Shown here in pieces: positions 1-6,816 of a DNA stretch of 6,863 nt. The translations under genes were made by a program, and so were the position numbers. Under the pieces are notes generated by a model. The model was given only the letters and a program-made list of their open reading frames with translations. It was not told the DNA's origin and did not search any database. How positions within the stretch are numbered: position 1 is the first letter of the stretch; each line of letters opens with the position of its first letter. This DNA is from F23-D06 sp045600905 (lineage in GTDB: Bacteria; Bacteroidota; Bacteroidia; Bacteroidales; WCHB1-69). The stretch is from positions 1-6,863 of the forward strand of contig JAZRYT010000186.1 in assembly GCA_045600905.1 (NCBI GenBank). The letters are read 5' to 3'.

Positions 1-56
1 TCTACCTCTCTACCTCTCTACCTCTCTACCGCTCTACCTCTCAACCTCTCAACCTC
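1..56. repeat. Tandem array of 8-bp units (TCTACCTC), cut by the left edge
   Basis: Seven consecutive octamers are visible. Units at 1-8, 9-16, 17-24 and 33-40 read TCTACCTC. The unit at 25-32 has one change (TCTACCGC), and those at 41-48 and 49-56 read TCAACCTC. The next eight bases (57-64, TTTCCGTC) are a decayed unit at best. On the minus strand the unit is GAGGTAGA or GAGGTTGA. The array begins immediately 3' of the stop codon of the minus-strand TPM gene, so it would be transcribed in that gene's 3' region. Because the first unit is perfect at base 1, the array probably continues outside the window. Unit variants are grouped (TCAACCTC next to the gene, TCTACCTC further out), as expected from slippage or unequal exchange. 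Function unknown. Confidence 0.9.
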
Positions 57-64
57 TTTCCGTC

Positions 65-1600
65 TCACCATCTTCCACCTGCTCCGCCGCCGCCAGTGAA
101 TCCGCCGCCGAAGCTATGCCCTCCGCCGAAAGAACCTCCTCCAAAAGCTCCTCCACCGAAAGAACCGCTTCTGCCGCTTCCCGAGGCCGCCGACATGGCA
201 ATGAGTTTGGGTAGTATGGACGTGGTGACATAGTGTTTTTGACAATGGTGACAAATGGAAACCTCTTCGCATAATCCTGTGGAGAAAGTGGTCGGTTCTT
301 TGACAACGTGACTGCCATCTCGAAGTACGGCCAACGCTCCACATTGCTTACAAACCTGAAAATGCTTGGCCCGTCTTCCTATATATTGGACTTCGATATG
401 ATGGCCATTGGGACATTCCAAGTATCGGTAATCCATTGAGAGTAATCTTATTTCACTCTGCATAGGCTTGGTTAAATGCTGCTGTGAAATGTAATCCGAG
501 GCTTTGTGTGCCATTTCCCCGCAATAGGGGCAGGGACAATAGGCGTCTTTTAGCTTTTCTGTTTTTGCTTTATAAATAAAAAGATAAGGGATGAAAATCA
601 AGGGCAGTATGAGGATTCTGACAGCAAGATGTTTATTGCCTTGCGTGAGTCTTTGATAATGTTCAATGGAACTTTTCGATTTCTTCGCGGCATTGATGCT
701 GATGCGGCATTGCACGATGACGGCCACCAGTGAAAGGTAAAGGTAGGTCGAAAGCAAAAAGTTGGTTAGTATATTCTGACTTGGAATGCAGTTCTCTACC
801 GACAAAGGTATTATTAACGAAAGCAGGGAGACTAAAGCGAAAATCTCGAAGCGACGTTCGTATAAGGTTGGACGGTACGAGGTCTTATTGGGTTTGATTT
901 GCGCGTATTGAACATCAATGATCGTTACATCGTATGGCCCTGAAAAGTTGTCGCACCTTGTCTTCTTGATGAATAGGATGGCAAGACCAATGACAAACAT
1001 TGCTAACCAGATGAACCAAACGATTGAACTTAAAATATCCCAGTTGAAATTCTTTGTGCTTGAGGTGCTTGCCAGTGCTTCGGCTCGGGCATCATCGGAA
1101 AAGAAGATTTCCTTGAGGTGAACTGTCAGGTCAAGAATGCCTTCTCCGTAAGCCTCTTCCCGGAATCTCGGCACGAGGTATAGATCTCCCAAGCGCTTGG
1201 CTAAAGCATCGGTGATGACATCTTCCAGTCCATAGCCCGTATGGATAAACCAATAGCGTTGATCCATGACGAGAAAAAGCATCAGTCCGCGGTTGTCTCG
1301 TCCAACTTTCCATGTGTTGAATAGTTCGGTGCCGAAGTCAAATTCCGTGTATTGGCTGCTAATGCTTTTGAGAACCACTACGCAGAATTGAACGTTGGCG
1401 GAATCATCAAGTTCGTATGCTATTTGATTGAAAGCAGCTATCTCGTCATTCGACAGAAAATGGTCAGGGTCGGCTATGAAAGATTGCGATTCTTTGAGAG
1501 GATTGGGTACGGTTTGTGGTGTCCAATCCAAACGTGCATTGGCAGAGGTAGTAGTCCAAAGCAAACATAAAAATCCAAAAGAGAGCAGAAAGTGCTTCAT
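65..1600 (-). CDS. TPM-domain membrane protein with cysteine pairs and Gly-rich tail
   Basis: The product has 511 residues. Residues 1-22 form a signal peptide with a likely A-N-A cleavage site at 20-22. Residues about 42-170 form a TPM (YgcG-type) domain: it opens with a D-HFLS-DE-AAFN pattern, continues with a strand like QFCVVVLKS, and has G-DNRGLMLFLV-D (100-113) and HTGYGLED (120-127). TPM domains are named after TLP18.3, Psb32 and MOLO-1 and usually act outside the cytoplasm; no single activity is established for bacterial members. Hydrophobic segments lie near 188-211, 251-268, 277-298 and 325-344. A cysteine-rich part follows: C355/C357/C360, C396, C417/C420, C444 and C450/C453, resembling zinc-ribbon knuckles. 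The tail (about 473-511) repeats FGGG and ends GGRW, as is common for this family. It lies 10 bp downstream of lemA in the same operon, a typical pairing. The ATG start is supported by the signal peptide. Specific function unknown. Confidence 0.88.
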   Translation of the reverse strand: MKHFLLSFGFLCLLWTTTSANARLDWTPQTVPNPLKESQSFIADPDHFLSNDEIAAFNQIAYELDDSANVQFCVVVLKSISSQYTEFDFGTELFNTWKVGRDNRGLMLFLVMDQRYWFIHTGYGLEDVITDALAKRLGDLYLVPRFREEAYGEGILDLTVHLKEIFFSDDARAEALASTSSTKNFNWDILSSIVWFIWLAMFVIGLAILFIKKTRCDNFSGPYDVTIIDVQYAQIKPNKTSYRPTLYERRFEIFALVSLLSLIIPLSVENCIPSQNILTNFLLSTYLYLSLVAVIVQCRISINAAKKSKSSIEHYQRLTQGNKHLAVRILILPLIFIPYLFIYKAKTEKLKDAYCPCPYCGEMAHKASDYISQQHLTKPMQSEIRLLSMDYRYLECPNGHHIEVQYIGRRAKHFQVCKQCGALAVLRDGSHVVKEPTTFSTGLCEEVSICHHCQKHYVTTSILPKLIAMSAASGSGRSGSFGGGAFGGGSFGGGHSFGGGFTGGGGAGGRW

Positions 1601-1610
1601 TAGGAGTCTG

Positions 1611-2204
1611 TTAGAAGTTGAATTCTACGTCGGGAGCCTGCTCGGCGCCAGCAGTGGCTTTGAAGTAGGCCTTCTTGTCAAAGTTAGATATATTGGCAAC
1701 AATGTTGCTTGGGAAGCGACGAATCTGTGTGTTGTAAACCTGAACGACGGCGTTGAAGTTCTTGCGCTCTACGGCAATGCGGTTCTCTGTGCCTTCCAAT
1801 TGCGATTGCAGTTCGAGAAAGTTCTGATTGGCTTTCAATTCAGGGTATTTTTCTACAACTACCATCAGGCGGCTTAACGATGAACTGAGGTTGTTTTGTG
1901 CTGCCTCGAAAGCGGCAAGGTTCTCTTCTGTCAAGTTCGTTGGGTCTATTTGTACCGAAGATGCTGCTGCTCGCGCATTAATGACTGCTTCAAGAGTTCC
2001 TTTTTCAAAATCGGCTGCTCCTTGCACACTTTTTACTAGGTTGGGAATAAGGTCGGCACGGCGTTGGTAAACATTTTCAACTTGTGCCCAAGCCGAACTA
2101 ACGCTTTCATCTGCTTTAACTAGTTTGTTGTATATGCCAACATACCAGCCAATAACAAGTGATACACAGAAAATAACAATAATCAAAGGAAGAAATTTTT
2201 TCAT
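1611..2204 (-). CDS. lemA: LemA family protein
   Basis: The 197-residue product has the usual LemA length and layout. A single N-terminal hydrophobic helix (about 4-23) precedes the conserved YNKLV (25-29). The family signature follows: AWAQVENVYQRRADLIPNLV (38-57), then long heptad-like helices, then VERKNFNAVVQVYNTQIR (145-162), FP at 164-165 and a C-terminal GAEQAPDVEF (186-195). LemA proteins are helical-bundle proteins, usually membrane-anchored with most of the chain outside the cytoplasm; the biochemical role is not established. C13 sits inside the hydrophobic helix without a good lipobox, so I read this as a membrane anchor rather than a lipoprotein. It is the first gene of the operon with the TPM protein, and a promoter candidate lies about 75 bp upstream. 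The ATG is the natural start because it gives a complete anchor; no Shine-Dalgarno is seen, which is normal in Bacteroidota. Confidence 0.95.
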   Translation of the reverse strand: MKKFLPLIIVIFCVSLVIGWYVGIYNKLVKADESVSSAWAQVENVYQRRADLIPNLVKSVQGAADFEKGTLEAVINARAAASSVQIDPTNLTEENLAAFEAAQNNLSSSLSRLMVVVEKYPELKANQNFLELQSQLEGTENRIAVERKNFNAVVQVYNTQIRRFPSNIVANISNFDKKAYFKATAGAEQAPDVEFNF

Positions 2205-2246
2205 AATGATTTGAGATTAGGTTTTTGATTGAAATGATATATCGCG

Positions 2247-2276
2247 AAGATTATTCTTTTATTGTGAAATAATCTT
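2247..2276. promoter_or_regulatory. Perfect 9-bp inverted repeat at the lemA start site
   Basis: AAGATTATT (2247-2255) and AATAATCTT (2268-2276) are exact inverted copies separated by 12 bp. The dyad begins one base downstream of the lemA -7 element on the minus strand and covers the expected transcription start. The arm centres are 21 bp apart, about two helical turns, so both arms would face the same side of DNA, as for a dimeric regulator. The alternative is a 9-bp hairpin at the very 5' end of the lemA mRNA. No known operator consensus was recognised. Confidence 0.5.
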
Positions 2277-2277
2277 G

Positions 2278-2285
2278 CAAATGTA
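2278..2285 (-). promoter_or_regulatory. Candidate lemA operon promoter (-7 element TACATTTG)
   Basis: Read on the minus strand, 2285 to 2278 is TACATTTG, an exact match to the TAnnTTTG -7 element used by the primary sigma factor of Bacteroidota. It would start transcription near 2271, about 70 nt before the lemA ATG. No good TTG -33 element is found at the 19-21 bp spacing; that area reads ATTCTC within A/T tracts. The match therefore rests on the -7 element and its position. Confidence 0.6.
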
Positions 2286-2287
2286 GT

Positions 2288-2328
2288 AAAAAAAAAGATT
2301 TTTCGAGAATTGAAAAATTTCTTTTTTT
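2288..2328. repeat. A/T-tract near-palindrome between the divergent promoters
   Basis: The 17-bp arm at 2288-2304 (nine A, GA, five T, C) pairs with the arm at 2312-2328 at 15 of 17 positions, around the 7-bp centre GAGAATT. The arms are low-complexity A and T tracts, so part of the symmetry may be compositional. It lies upstream of both promoters, immediately behind the lemA -7 element and where its -33 region would be. Phased A-tracts often bend DNA, so an upstream activating or bending role is possible but not shown. Confidence 0.4.
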
Positions 2329-2427
2329 GAAATGATTTTAGGTGTTCGATTTATATAAGAGCTTGGAAAATATCATCGGGGGAGTGGCGGATAGATTCTT
2401 GATGAAGAAATTACGAAAATTAAGAAA

Positions 2428-2455
2428 TTGAGATAACATTTTTCTCGTATATTTG
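2428..2455 (+). promoter_or_regulatory. Candidate leuS promoter
   Basis: TATATTTG at 2448-2455 exactly matches the Bacteroidota -7 element TAnnTTTG. A TTG at 2428-2430 could serve as the -33 element, but the 17-bp spacing is a little shorter than the usual 19-21 bp. The start of transcription would fall near 2462, giving a leader of about 40 nt before the leuS ATG at 2500. The flippase gene downstream probably shares this promoter. Confidence 0.65.
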
Positions 2456-2499
2456 CCACTTCAAATTTTTATATACAAACTCATCATAATCAAAGCATA

Positions 2500-5262
2500 A
2501 TGGACTACAATTTTTGCGAAATCGAGAAAAAATGGCAGCAAATATGGCGTGAAAAACAAGTTTACAAAGCCGAAATCAATCCTGAAAAACCTAAGTTTTA
2601 TGTATTGGATATGTTCCCTTATCCATCGGGAGCAGGTCTTCACGTAGGCCATCCTCTGGGATATATCGCTTCGGATATTTATGCTCGCTTTAAACGTCAA
2701 AAGGGTTTCAATGTGCTGCATCCCATGGGGTTCGATGCTTTTGGACTTCCTGCCGAACAGTATGCCATTCAAACAGGACAGCATCCTGCGGTAACTACTG
2801 AACGAAATGTGGCTCGTTATCGCGAACAGTTGGATAAAATAGGTTTCTCCTTCGACTGGGATCGCCAGTTTCGTACCTGTGATCCTGATTATTACAAATG
2901 GACACAATGGGTTTTTATTCAACTTTTTAACCATTATTATGATCAGGATTTGCAGAAGGCTCAGCCTGTCGAAAATCTGACGGCTCATTTCGCAGCGAAA
3001 GGTAGCGAAGGCCTGAATGTGGCTCAAACGGAAGAGTTGCAGTTCACTGCAGCCGAGTGGTTGGCGAAGAGTGAAAAGGAACAGCAGGAAATTCTGATGA
3101 ATTACCGCTTGGCATACATTGCAGAAACCTGGGTAAACTGGTGCCCTAAGTTGGGTTGCGTATTGGCTAATGATGAGGTGGTGAATGGTCTGTCGGTGCG
3201 CGGTGGCTATCCTGTTGAACGCAAGTTGATGAAACAGTGGATACTGCGTGTTTCTGCATACGCTGAACGGTTGTTGCAAGGCCTTAATCAAGTTGAATGG
3301 ACAGATTCCTTGAAAGAAATTCAGCGCAACTGGATTGGCCGCAGCGAAGGTGCCTTCATCCGTTTCCAAATAGATGGTCACGAACCTACATTGGATATTT
3401 TTACAACGCGTCCTGATACCATTTTCGGAGTGACTTTTATGGTGCTTTGTCCAGAACATCCTTTGATTTCAGAATTGACAACTCCCGATCGTAAGGCCGA
3501 GGTTGAAGCCTACGTTACCCGTGCCATTAACCGTTCGGAAACTGAGCGCCAAACCGATGTGAAGAAGGTGACGGGCGTTTTCACTGGCAGTTATGCCGTT
3601 AATCCATTCAATGGCGACAAGGTGCCCATCTGGGTGGCTGAATATGTGCTGTCGGGTTACGGTACTGGCGGAATTATGGCAGTTCCTGCGCACGATAGTC
3701 GCGACTATGCCTTTGCAAAGCATTTCAATATTCCAATGCGTCAGGTGATTGCTGGTGGCTCTATCGAAGAAGAGGCTTTTGAGGCAAAGGATGGAACCTG
3801 TATGAACTCTGAATTCATTACGGGAATGACGGTGAAAGAGGGTGCTAAAACCATCATAAATAAAGTTATGGAAATGGGCATTGGTCACAAAACGGTCAAT
3901 TATCGTCTCCGCGACGCGATTTTTAGTCGTCAGCGCTACTGGGGCGAACCATTCCCGGTGTATTATAAAGAAGGAATGCCTTATATGCTTGGTGATGACC
4001 AGCTTCCATTGGTTCTTCCCGAGGTTGACAAGTATCTCCCAACAGAAACTGGCGAACCTCCGTTGGCACGCGCTAACAATTGGAAAACTGCTGACGGTTT
4101 TCCGCTCGAATGTTGTACAATGCCTGGTTTTGCCGGCTCAAGCGGCTACTATTTGAGATACATGGATCCGCACAATGATAAGGCTCTCGTGTCGAAAGAG
4201 GCTGATCAATATTGGCGCAATGTCGATTTGTATGTGGGAGGCGCTGAACACGCTACTGGTCATCTGGTTTATTCTCGTTTCTGGAATAAGTTCCTCTTTG
4301 ATTTGGGATATAGCTGTGAGGAAGAACCTTTTAAGAAATTGATTAACCAAGGTATGATTCAAGGTCGTTCTAATTTCGTATATCGTATTGTTGGAACCAA
4401 TAAGTTTGTCTCTCTGGGTTTGAAAGACCAATATGAAGTCTCACCAATCCACGTGGATGTGAATTTAGTGCATAATGATGTTCTTGATTTAGAAGGATTT
4501 AAAAAATGGCAACCCGAATTTGCCAATGCGGAATTTATCCTTGAAGAGGATAAATATGTGTGTGGTTGGGAAGTGGAGAAAATGTCAAAATCAAAGTATA
4601 ATGTGCAGAATCCTGATGATTTGGTTGAGAAGTATGGTGCCGATACGTTGCGTATGTACGAAATGTTCCTAGGCCCTATTGAGTTGGCGAAACCTTGGGA
4701 TACCAACGGTATAGAAGGTGTATTCCGCTTTATGCGCAAGTTCTGGCGTCTGTTCCACGATAAGGAGCAGAATTTTGTGGTTTCGGAGGAAGAACCAACG
4801 GCTGAAGAGTACAAGATTCTTCATAAGACGATAAAGAAAATTGAAGATGATAACGAGCGTTTCTCTTTCAATACTTCCGTTAGTGCCTTTATGATTTGTG
4901 CCAACGAATTGGGCGATAAGAAGTGTAATAAGCGCAAGATACTGGAACCATTGACTATCTTGATTTCGGCTTATGCCCCTCATATTGCCGAAGAGTTGTG
5001 GAGTCTGCTCGGTCACGAAACTTCAATTGTGGATGCCGAATTTCCAAAATTTGAAGAGAAGTATCTCGTAGAAAGCAATTACAACTATCCGATTTCTTTC
5101 AATGGCAAGACGCGTTTCCAAAAGGAACTTCCTTTGAATGTGGATGTGAAAGAGATTGAAAAGATGGTGATGGAAGATGAGAATACGCAGCGCTGGCTCG
5201 ATGGTAAGACTCCGAAAAAGGTGATTATCGTGCCTCGAAAAATCGTCAATATCGTCTGCTAA
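2500..5262 (+). CDS. leuS: Leucyl-tRNA synthetase
   Basis: This cytoplasmic class I enzyme charges tRNA-Leu with leucine using ATP. The 920-residue product is complete. The nucleotide-binding HIGH-type motif is HVGH (48-51), inside MFPYPSGAGLHVGHPLGY; the KMSKS loop is at 694-698. The CP1 editing domain, which removes mischarged amino acids, has TTRPDT (302-307) and GTGGIMAVPAHDSRD (388-402), with the conserved editing aspartate as D399. Other family blocks are SRQRYWGEP, YVGGAEHATGHLVYSRFW and a C-terminal end close to KVIIVPRKIVNIV. It is longer than the E. coli enzyme (about 860 residues), partly through an extra charged segment at about 150-200, before YRLAYIAETWVNWCP. The CxxC expected in the zinc-binding part of some LeuRSs is absent after the VNWCP block (GLSVRGGYPVER, 230-241). 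The start is supported by the standard N-terminus and a promoter about 45 bp upstream. The flippase gene follows after 17 bp. Confidence 0.99.
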   Translation: MDYNFCEIEKKWQQIWREKQVYKAEINPEKPKFYVLDMFPYPSGAGLHVGHPLGYIASDIYARFKRQKGFNVLHPMGFDAFGLPAEQYAIQTGQHPAVTTERNVARYREQLDKIGFSFDWDRQFRTCDPDYYKWTQWVFIQLFNHYYDQDLQKAQPVENLTAHFAAKGSEGLNVAQTEELQFTAAEWLAKSEKEQQEILMNYRLAYIAETWVNWCPKLGCVLANDEVVNGLSVRGGYPVERKLMKQWILRVSAYAERLLQGLNQVEWTDSLKEIQRNWIGRSEGAFIRFQIDGHEPTLDIFTTRPDTIFGVTFMVLCPEHPLISELTTPDRKAEVEAYVTRAINRSETERQTDVKKVTGVFTGSYAVNPFNGDKVPIWVAEYVLSGYGTGGIMAVPAHDSRDYAFAKHFNIPMRQVIAGGSIEEEAFEAKDGTCMNSEFITGMTVKEGAKTIINKVMEMGIGHKTVNYRLRDAIFSRQRYWGEPFPVYYKEGMPYMLGDDQLPLVLPEVDKYLPTETGEPPLARANNWKTADGFPLECCTMPGFAGSSGYYLRYMDPHNDKALVSKEADQYWRNVDLYVGGAEHATGHLVYSRFWNKFLFDLGYSCEEEPFKKLINQGMIQGRSNFVYRIVGTNKFVSLGLKDQYEVSPIHVDVNLVHNDVLDLEGFKKWQPEFANAEFILEEDKYVCGWEVEKMSKSKYNVQNPDDLVEKYGADTLRMYEMFLGPIELAKPWDTNGIEGVFRFMRKFWRLFHDKEQNFVVSEEEPTAEEYKILHKTIKKIEDDNERFSFNTSVSAFMICANELGDKKCNKRKILEPLTILISAYAPHIAEELWSLLGHETSIVDAEFPKFEEKYLVESNYNYPISFNGKTRFQKELPLNVDVKEIEKMVMEDENTQRWLDGKTPKKVIIVPRKIVNIVC

Positions 5263-5279
5263 CTTTCGAAGCATAAGCT

Positions 5280-6740
5280 ATGAAGCAGCGTGATTTTGTC
5301 CTTAATATCGCGATTCTCCTTTGTCTGAACCTGCTGATTAAGCCGTTCTGGATTTTAGGAATTGATGTTGGGGTGCAGAATCGTGTGGGCGCTGCCGATT
5401 ATGGACTATATTTTGCCGTATTCAACTTTACCTATTTGTTCAATATGTTGTTGGATATGGGCATTACCAATTTCAATAACCGTAATATAGCCCGCCACTC
5501 GCAGTTGCTGTCCAAGCATCTTTCAGGTATCATCACGTTGAAGTTGTTGCTGGGTGTTGTTTATATGCTGATAACTTTCATCGTGGCTTTGGTTATTGGT
5601 TATCGCGATTTGCAACTCAAAATCCTGTTTTGGACTGCGATTAACCAGTTCCTTAACGCGTTCATCCTCTATCTTCGCTCTAATATTTCAGCCTTGATGA
5701 TGTTTAAGACTGATAGCGTGCTGTCGGTGCTGGACAGGACATTGATGATAATCTTTTGCGGTATTTTATTATGGGGAAATGTTACTACACGTCCGTTCAG
5801 TATCGAGTGGTTCGTCTATTGCCAAACGGCTGCCTATTTGATTTCCGCATTCATCGCTTTGCTGATTGTGATAGGGAAGGGAAAGCCTCAGCCTCTGAAA
5901 TGGAATTTCGCTTTCTTTGGCATCATTCTGAAAAAAAGTCTTCCGTTTGCCCTCCTTTATCTGTTGATGTCTTTTTACAACCGCATTGATTCTGTGATGA
6001 TTGAAAGGTTGTTGCCAGGCAATATAGCCTCTTTTGAGGCGGGCATTTATGCTTCTGCCTTCCGTTTGTTGGATGCCTTGGTGATGATTGCTTATCTTTT
6101 TTCAGTGATATTGCTGCCTCTCTTTTCCAAAATGCTGAAGGATAGGGAAGATCTTACGCCGATTATCAGAGCTTCGTTCTCTCTGCTCTTTCTATTCTCG
6201 GTGACCGCCGTAACGTTGTTGTTGTGCTATCGTTATCCAATTCTTGATTTGCTTTATAAGGAACATATCAATGAGAGTGCAGCCGTCTTTGTCTATTTGA
6301 TTCCAGGCATTATTCCCATTTCATTTACCTATATTTTTGGAACTTTATTGACTGCGAATGGTAATATGAGAATGCTGAATATTACGGCACTGATAGGGAT
6401 AGCGGTGAATATTGCGATAAATGTAATCTTGATTCCAAGGCTGAATGCTGTGGGGGCGGCCATCGCCAGCTTGTCAACGCAGACCGTAGTTTCGGTTTCA
6501 CAGTTGGTCATCGCTTTCAAAGAACTCAAGATTTCGATTTCGGCTGTGCCATTGTTTCGCTGTGGTATTTATCTCGCATTGTTAGTTCCAATGACTTTGT
6601 GTTTGTCGCATTGCGGGCAGAATTCGCTGATGTGTTTTCTGGCAACTTGTGGCGGTGCGCTGATTTTGGCTTTTGTTACGGGATTGGTTCCAATCTCATA
6701 TCTTAAGCCGTATAAACTGAAAGAATTGTTGAAACATTAG
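5280..6740 (+). CDS. Polysaccharide (O-antigen/oligosaccharide) flippase family membrane protein
   Basis: The 486-residue product is almost entirely hydrophobic, with about 12-14 predicted membrane helices (roughly 6-27, 42-60, 84-107, 115-131, 150-166, 178-198, 210-231, 258-281, 298-317, 334-356, 366-385, 390-412, 425-443, 449-470). Size and layout fit the Wzx-like branch of the MOP superfamily, which moves lipid-linked oligosaccharides across the inner membrane. Family-like patterns are YGLYFAVFNFTYLFNMLLDMG (41-61), FYNRIDSVMIERL with AGIYASAFRL (232-263), and NIAINVILIPRLNAVGAAIA (377-396), the last typical of these exporters. It begins 17 bp after the leuS stop, so it is probably co-transcribed with leuS. 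No glycosyltransferase lies in the window, so the substrate cannot be inferred; a lipid II or teichuronic-type substrate is not excluded. The ATG start is preceded by no Shine-Dalgarno. No strong terminator is visible after its TAG stop, only a short T-run at 6744-6749. Confidence 0.9.
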   Translation: MKQRDFVLNIAILLCLNLLIKPFWILGIDVGVQNRVGAADYGLYFAVFNFTYLFNMLLDMGITNFNNRNIARHSQLLSKHLSGIITLKLLLGVVYMLITFIVALVIGYRDLQLKILFWTAINQFLNAFILYLRSNISALMMFKTDSVLSVLDRTLMIIFCGILLWGNVTTRPFSIEWFVYCQTAAYLISAFIALLIVIGKGKPQPLKWNFAFFGIILKKSLPFALLYLLMSFYNRIDSVMIERLLPGNIASFEAGIYASAFRLLDALVMIAYLFSVILLPLFSKMLKDREDLTPIIRASFSLLFLFSVTAVTLLLCYRYPILDLLYKEHINESAAVFVYLIPGIIPISFTYIFGTLLTANGNMRMLNITALIGIAVNIAINVILIPRLNAVGAAIASLSTQTVVSVSQLVIAFKELKISISAVPLFRCGIYLALLVPMTLCLSHCGQNSLMCFLATCGGALILAFVTGLVPISYLKPYKLKELLKH

Positions 6741-6760
6741 AGCTTTTTTACCACCTTAAC

Positions 6761-6790
6761 TTGTAGGTTTAAAAAATTTATGTAAATTTG
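6761..6790 (+). promoter_or_regulatory. Promoter of the right-edge gene (TTG-N19-TAAATTTG)
   Basis: TTG at 6761-6763 and TAAATTTG at 6783-6790 are separated by 19 bp, matching both Bacteroidota promoter elements and their spacing. It is the best promoter in the window. Transcription would start near 6797, about 20 nt before the ATG at 6817. Its position 20-50 bp after the flippase stop indicates that the next gene is a separate transcription unit. Confidence 0.75.
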
Positions 6791-6816
6791 CCCCTCGTAA
6801 TTCAAAATTTGTGACT

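Larger units (their letters stand above)
2205..2499. other. Divergent lemA / leuS intergenic region
   Basis: These 295 bp separate two head-to-head units. The lemA side (2205-2285) holds the candidate lemA promoter and a perfect inverted repeat. The middle (2288-2328) is a run of A and T tracts forming a near-palindrome. From 2329 to about 2425 I see no gene, RNA or recognisable site; the only oddity is a short G-rich patch (GGGGGAGTGGCGG, about 2378-2390) in otherwise AT-rich DNA. The leuS side (2428-2499) holds the leuS promoter and a leader of roughly 40 nt. No T-box-like structure or leader peptide was recognised. Confidence 0.8.

Noticed and set aside
1..64. CRISPR array
   Set aside because: The period is 8 bp with no spacers; it is a simple tandem repeat.
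49..344. Minus-strand open frames in the Cys/Gly-rich end of the TPM gene
   Set aside because: They are alternative frames of the same DNA; the arginine- and alanine-rich translations come from out-of-frame glycine codons.
1428..1877. A 149-codon plus-strand open frame across the TPM/lemA junction
   Set aside because: It is antisense to both genes, whose family motifs are clear, and its translation shows no recognisable domain or start signal.
2205..2499. T-box, riboswitch or small RNA controlling leuS
   Set aside because: The leuS leader from the predicted start is only about 40 nt, with no recognisable T-box motif or stem structure, and T-boxes are not expected in this phylum.
2461..3459. 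A 332-codon open frame on the minus strand opposite leuS
   Set aside because: It lies wholly antisense to the well-conserved leuS coding sequence and its upstream region; its translation shows no family motif. Long antisense frames are a by-product of codon bias.
4359..5274. Further minus-strand frames opposite the 3' part of leuS
   Set aside because: All are antisense to conserved leuS blocks including KMSKS and the C-terminal domain, with no motif of their own.
6741..6780. Intrinsic terminator after the flippase gene
   Set aside because: There is a T-run (6744-6749) but no stable GC-rich stem before it, so I do not call one.
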